NCBI GenBank assembly: GCA_035079385.1
Contig: JAVHKY010000012.1
Span: 4,446,501-4,510,500 of the forward strand
Direction: 5' to 3'
Length of the DNA: 64,000 nt
DNA from: Aspidiotus rigidus
Taxonomy: Eukaryota > Arthropoda > Insecta > Hemiptera > Diaspididae
This document shows positions 62,401 to 64,000 of this stretch, piece after piece (within the stretch, counting starts at the first letter, position 1; the number at the start of each line of letters is the position of its first letter). The translations under genes were made by a program, and so were the position numbers. The notes beneath the pieces were generated by a model. It was not told where the DNA came from. It searched no databases and was given only the letters and a program-made list of their open reading frames with translations.

Positions 62401-63520
62401 AGCTAGACAAATATAAGCATATGAACTGGAGGAAAAGTCCTCAAGATAATACATCTGACGCAAAGAAGTTCAAAATTTTTCTACGTCCGAGAGGGGAGAA
62501 GATGAGTACTTTCCTCCCGAGCCCGTGATTTTCAGAGAGCTCGAATTCATGCAGAAATCAAGAAAAGATAGGAGGATGCAAAGAACAAATTAAAAGTGCT
62601 GATAGTGGATTTTCCCGGAGACGCTCTACGTCGTCATCAATGACCTTTACCTGTTCCAGGAACTCGAAGAAATTTCAACATCGCTACCTTGGGACGTGTA
62701 TTCTTAGTCTTGTATAAGTTGGCCTACGGTGAGGCTTGTATCTGTAGCCTTCATTACTCTAGACCTAACATGTGACCTGTCACAAGAATAAACCACGGCG
62801 TCCTCAACGAAGTTGAACGGGGGGCGCAGAGAACCTGTTTTATGGATCGAATTGGTTTTTGAGAGTCAAAGTTGCCTTCCTATCTCATATACCATGGCTC
62901 AAAGTCTAAATGTTTCGTTACTGGCTCAATTCAACTCCTCTGGGATGTCACGATCTGATGACGTCGTATGCAAGTCGCGATGTCAAAACCCCCGAGAATA
63001 CGATCTATGTTAAAACCCTAAGCGTCAGAAAAAGTAATCAGGGAAAAGGCTATTTTTCGATTTATTCAAAATCACCTCAAAATATGAAAAAATCTTAAAA
63101 TTTTAGCATTTTATATTCTTATAAGATTTGGCACACTTTTAAAAAGACGATTACGGAAAAACGGTCACAAAAAATGTCAGGGTTTTTTGACGGTTTATGA
63201 CTGTACTCATGTTGGAAATTCTACCATAGTTTTTAGCATTTCACGTGCTAATAAGATTGGAGCTACTAGAATCAATGCGGTCTCTCAATTTATGGCCAGA
63301 AATACTAGACGAAGTCATACTCAAGCGAGTAATACCAACGGAGTAATTTACAATTTTAGCCACAGAAATTAAACGACGCCATCATTGTCAACGGGGACTG
63401 GAAAGCGACTGAACCAACTCCGGCTGTAAACTAGAAACATACGAGGAAATCAGGATTGAACCAGCGAGTCATCACGACTTGAACCATACTCGTAAACTAG
63501 TTCAATCAACCCCTCATCAG
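62401..63520. other. Repeat fragments, no gene
   Basis: Contains a block like 39280-39310 (agaacctgttttatgg-type at 62829), the tagccttcattactctagac repeat at 62742 and the dispersed repeat at 63266-63345. No exon found. Confidence 0.5.
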
Positions 63521-63524
63521 GTAT

Positions 63525-64000
63525 CTACCTGTTGAGCACATTAAGGTCGTCGTTATTTAAATGACGGATTATTTCGATGTGTTCCAACGCTCTCCGCTTC
63601 GAATACGCGTTTTCTCTACAGAGAAGGACCTCGGACCCCTCTTTAATGCTATGGCCGCTAGTGATTAGATGGTCCGCAAACGCCGATTCACCTATATTCT
63701 TCTTTTCCCACGCCTTCCTATGTTCAGCGATTCTAATTTTCAACTGACGGCCTGTCTCGCCAATATAAATTCCGTTACAATCCTCACACTCAACTTTATA
63801 CACACCACTCCTCTCGGCCAGTTGGATGGGGTCTTTTAGCCTAACCAATAAACTTTTTATGGTATTGGGGTTGTAATACACAGGCCGAAATCCGAAGGGG
63901 CGTAGGACACGACTCAATTGAGATGAAAACTGCCCCAAGAACGGAAGCCTTATCCAACGCTCTCTACTGTTTAGGGCCGTATTGCGGGGGAGGGAGGTGG
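63525..64000 (-). mobile_element. Penelope-like element 3' part with GIY-YIG endonuclease, cut by window edge
   Basis: The minus-strand frame 63938-63525 reads VLRPFGFRPVYYNPNTIKSL, then SGVYKVECEDC, GIYIGETGRQLKIRIAEH, GESAFADHLITSGHS and RRALEHIEIIRHLN. This is the GIY-YIG endonuclease with the CxxC insert, closely parallel to 44330-44720. Sequence from 63939 to 64000 matches the region just upstream in that element (ccacctccctcccccg on the minus strand), so the element continues to the right. The endonuclease frame is open over 137 codons, better kept than the copy at 44 kb. Confidence 0.85.

Overview
The window looks like AT-rich arthropod (most likely insect) nuclear DNA. Genes are split into many small exons with GT-AG introns, codon use is eukaryotic, and there is no operon structure. 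The mobile elements present are a gypsy/errantivirus-like element with an Env gene, Penelope-like elements, pogo/Tigger, hAT and non-LTR retrotransposons. I cannot place the species from sequence alone.

The one convincing host gene is a long transmembrane cadherin on the minus strand. I recovered 25 consecutive exons between 57246 (5' side, open at its start) and 31163 (stop codon). All 24 junctions have GT/AG sites and matching phases, giving 4260 nt, or 1419 codons plus stop. The product has about 12 extracellular cadherin repeats (the first one partial), a membrane-proximal domain like that of protocadherin-15/CDH23-type cadherins, one transmembrane helix and, in this model, a very short cytoplasmic tail. 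The N-terminus lies outside the window or in an exon I did not find. The introns carry most of the repeats of the right half: two head-to-head Penelope-like elements (41.6-44.9 kb), AT microsatellites (46.2-47.3 kb), tandem repeats (35.2-36.2, 45.6-45.9 and 54.2-55.2 kb) and short fold-backs.

The left half (1-29 kb) is a nested patchwork of duplications. Its building blocks are: several broken copies of a C2H2 zinc-finger exon (minus strand); a small TPR-like exon with intact splice sites, present in both orientations around a zinc-finger fragment; a repeat family with a recurring FYYRPYK-type coding pattern; a pogo/Tigger fragment cut by a non-LTR retrotransposon tail; and a 4.8-kb segmental duplication (about 13.0-17.8 kb and 24.3-29.1 kb) carrying a broken hAT transposase fragment and a broken F-box/LRR-like gene. 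A gypsy-type element (minus strand: integrase C-terminus at 21.7 kb, Env at 19.3-21.4 kb, an extra basic ORF, PPT and 3' LTR at 17.8-18.3 kb) sits exactly where the two segmental copies stop matching.

Upstream of the cadherin exons (57.2-64 kb) no further cadherin exon is visible. That stretch has a 21-bp minisatellite, a 3.4-kb poly-A-tailed insertion bounded by a perfect 15-bp direct repeat and lacking any visible reverse transcriptase, and the 3' part of a third Penelope-like element running off the right edge. I see no tRNA, rRNA, CRISPR or bacterial feature. Nothing here clearly amounts to a new biological system; the most unusual items are the exon-carrying inverted repeats, the extra ORF of the gypsy element and the RT-less poly-A insertion.
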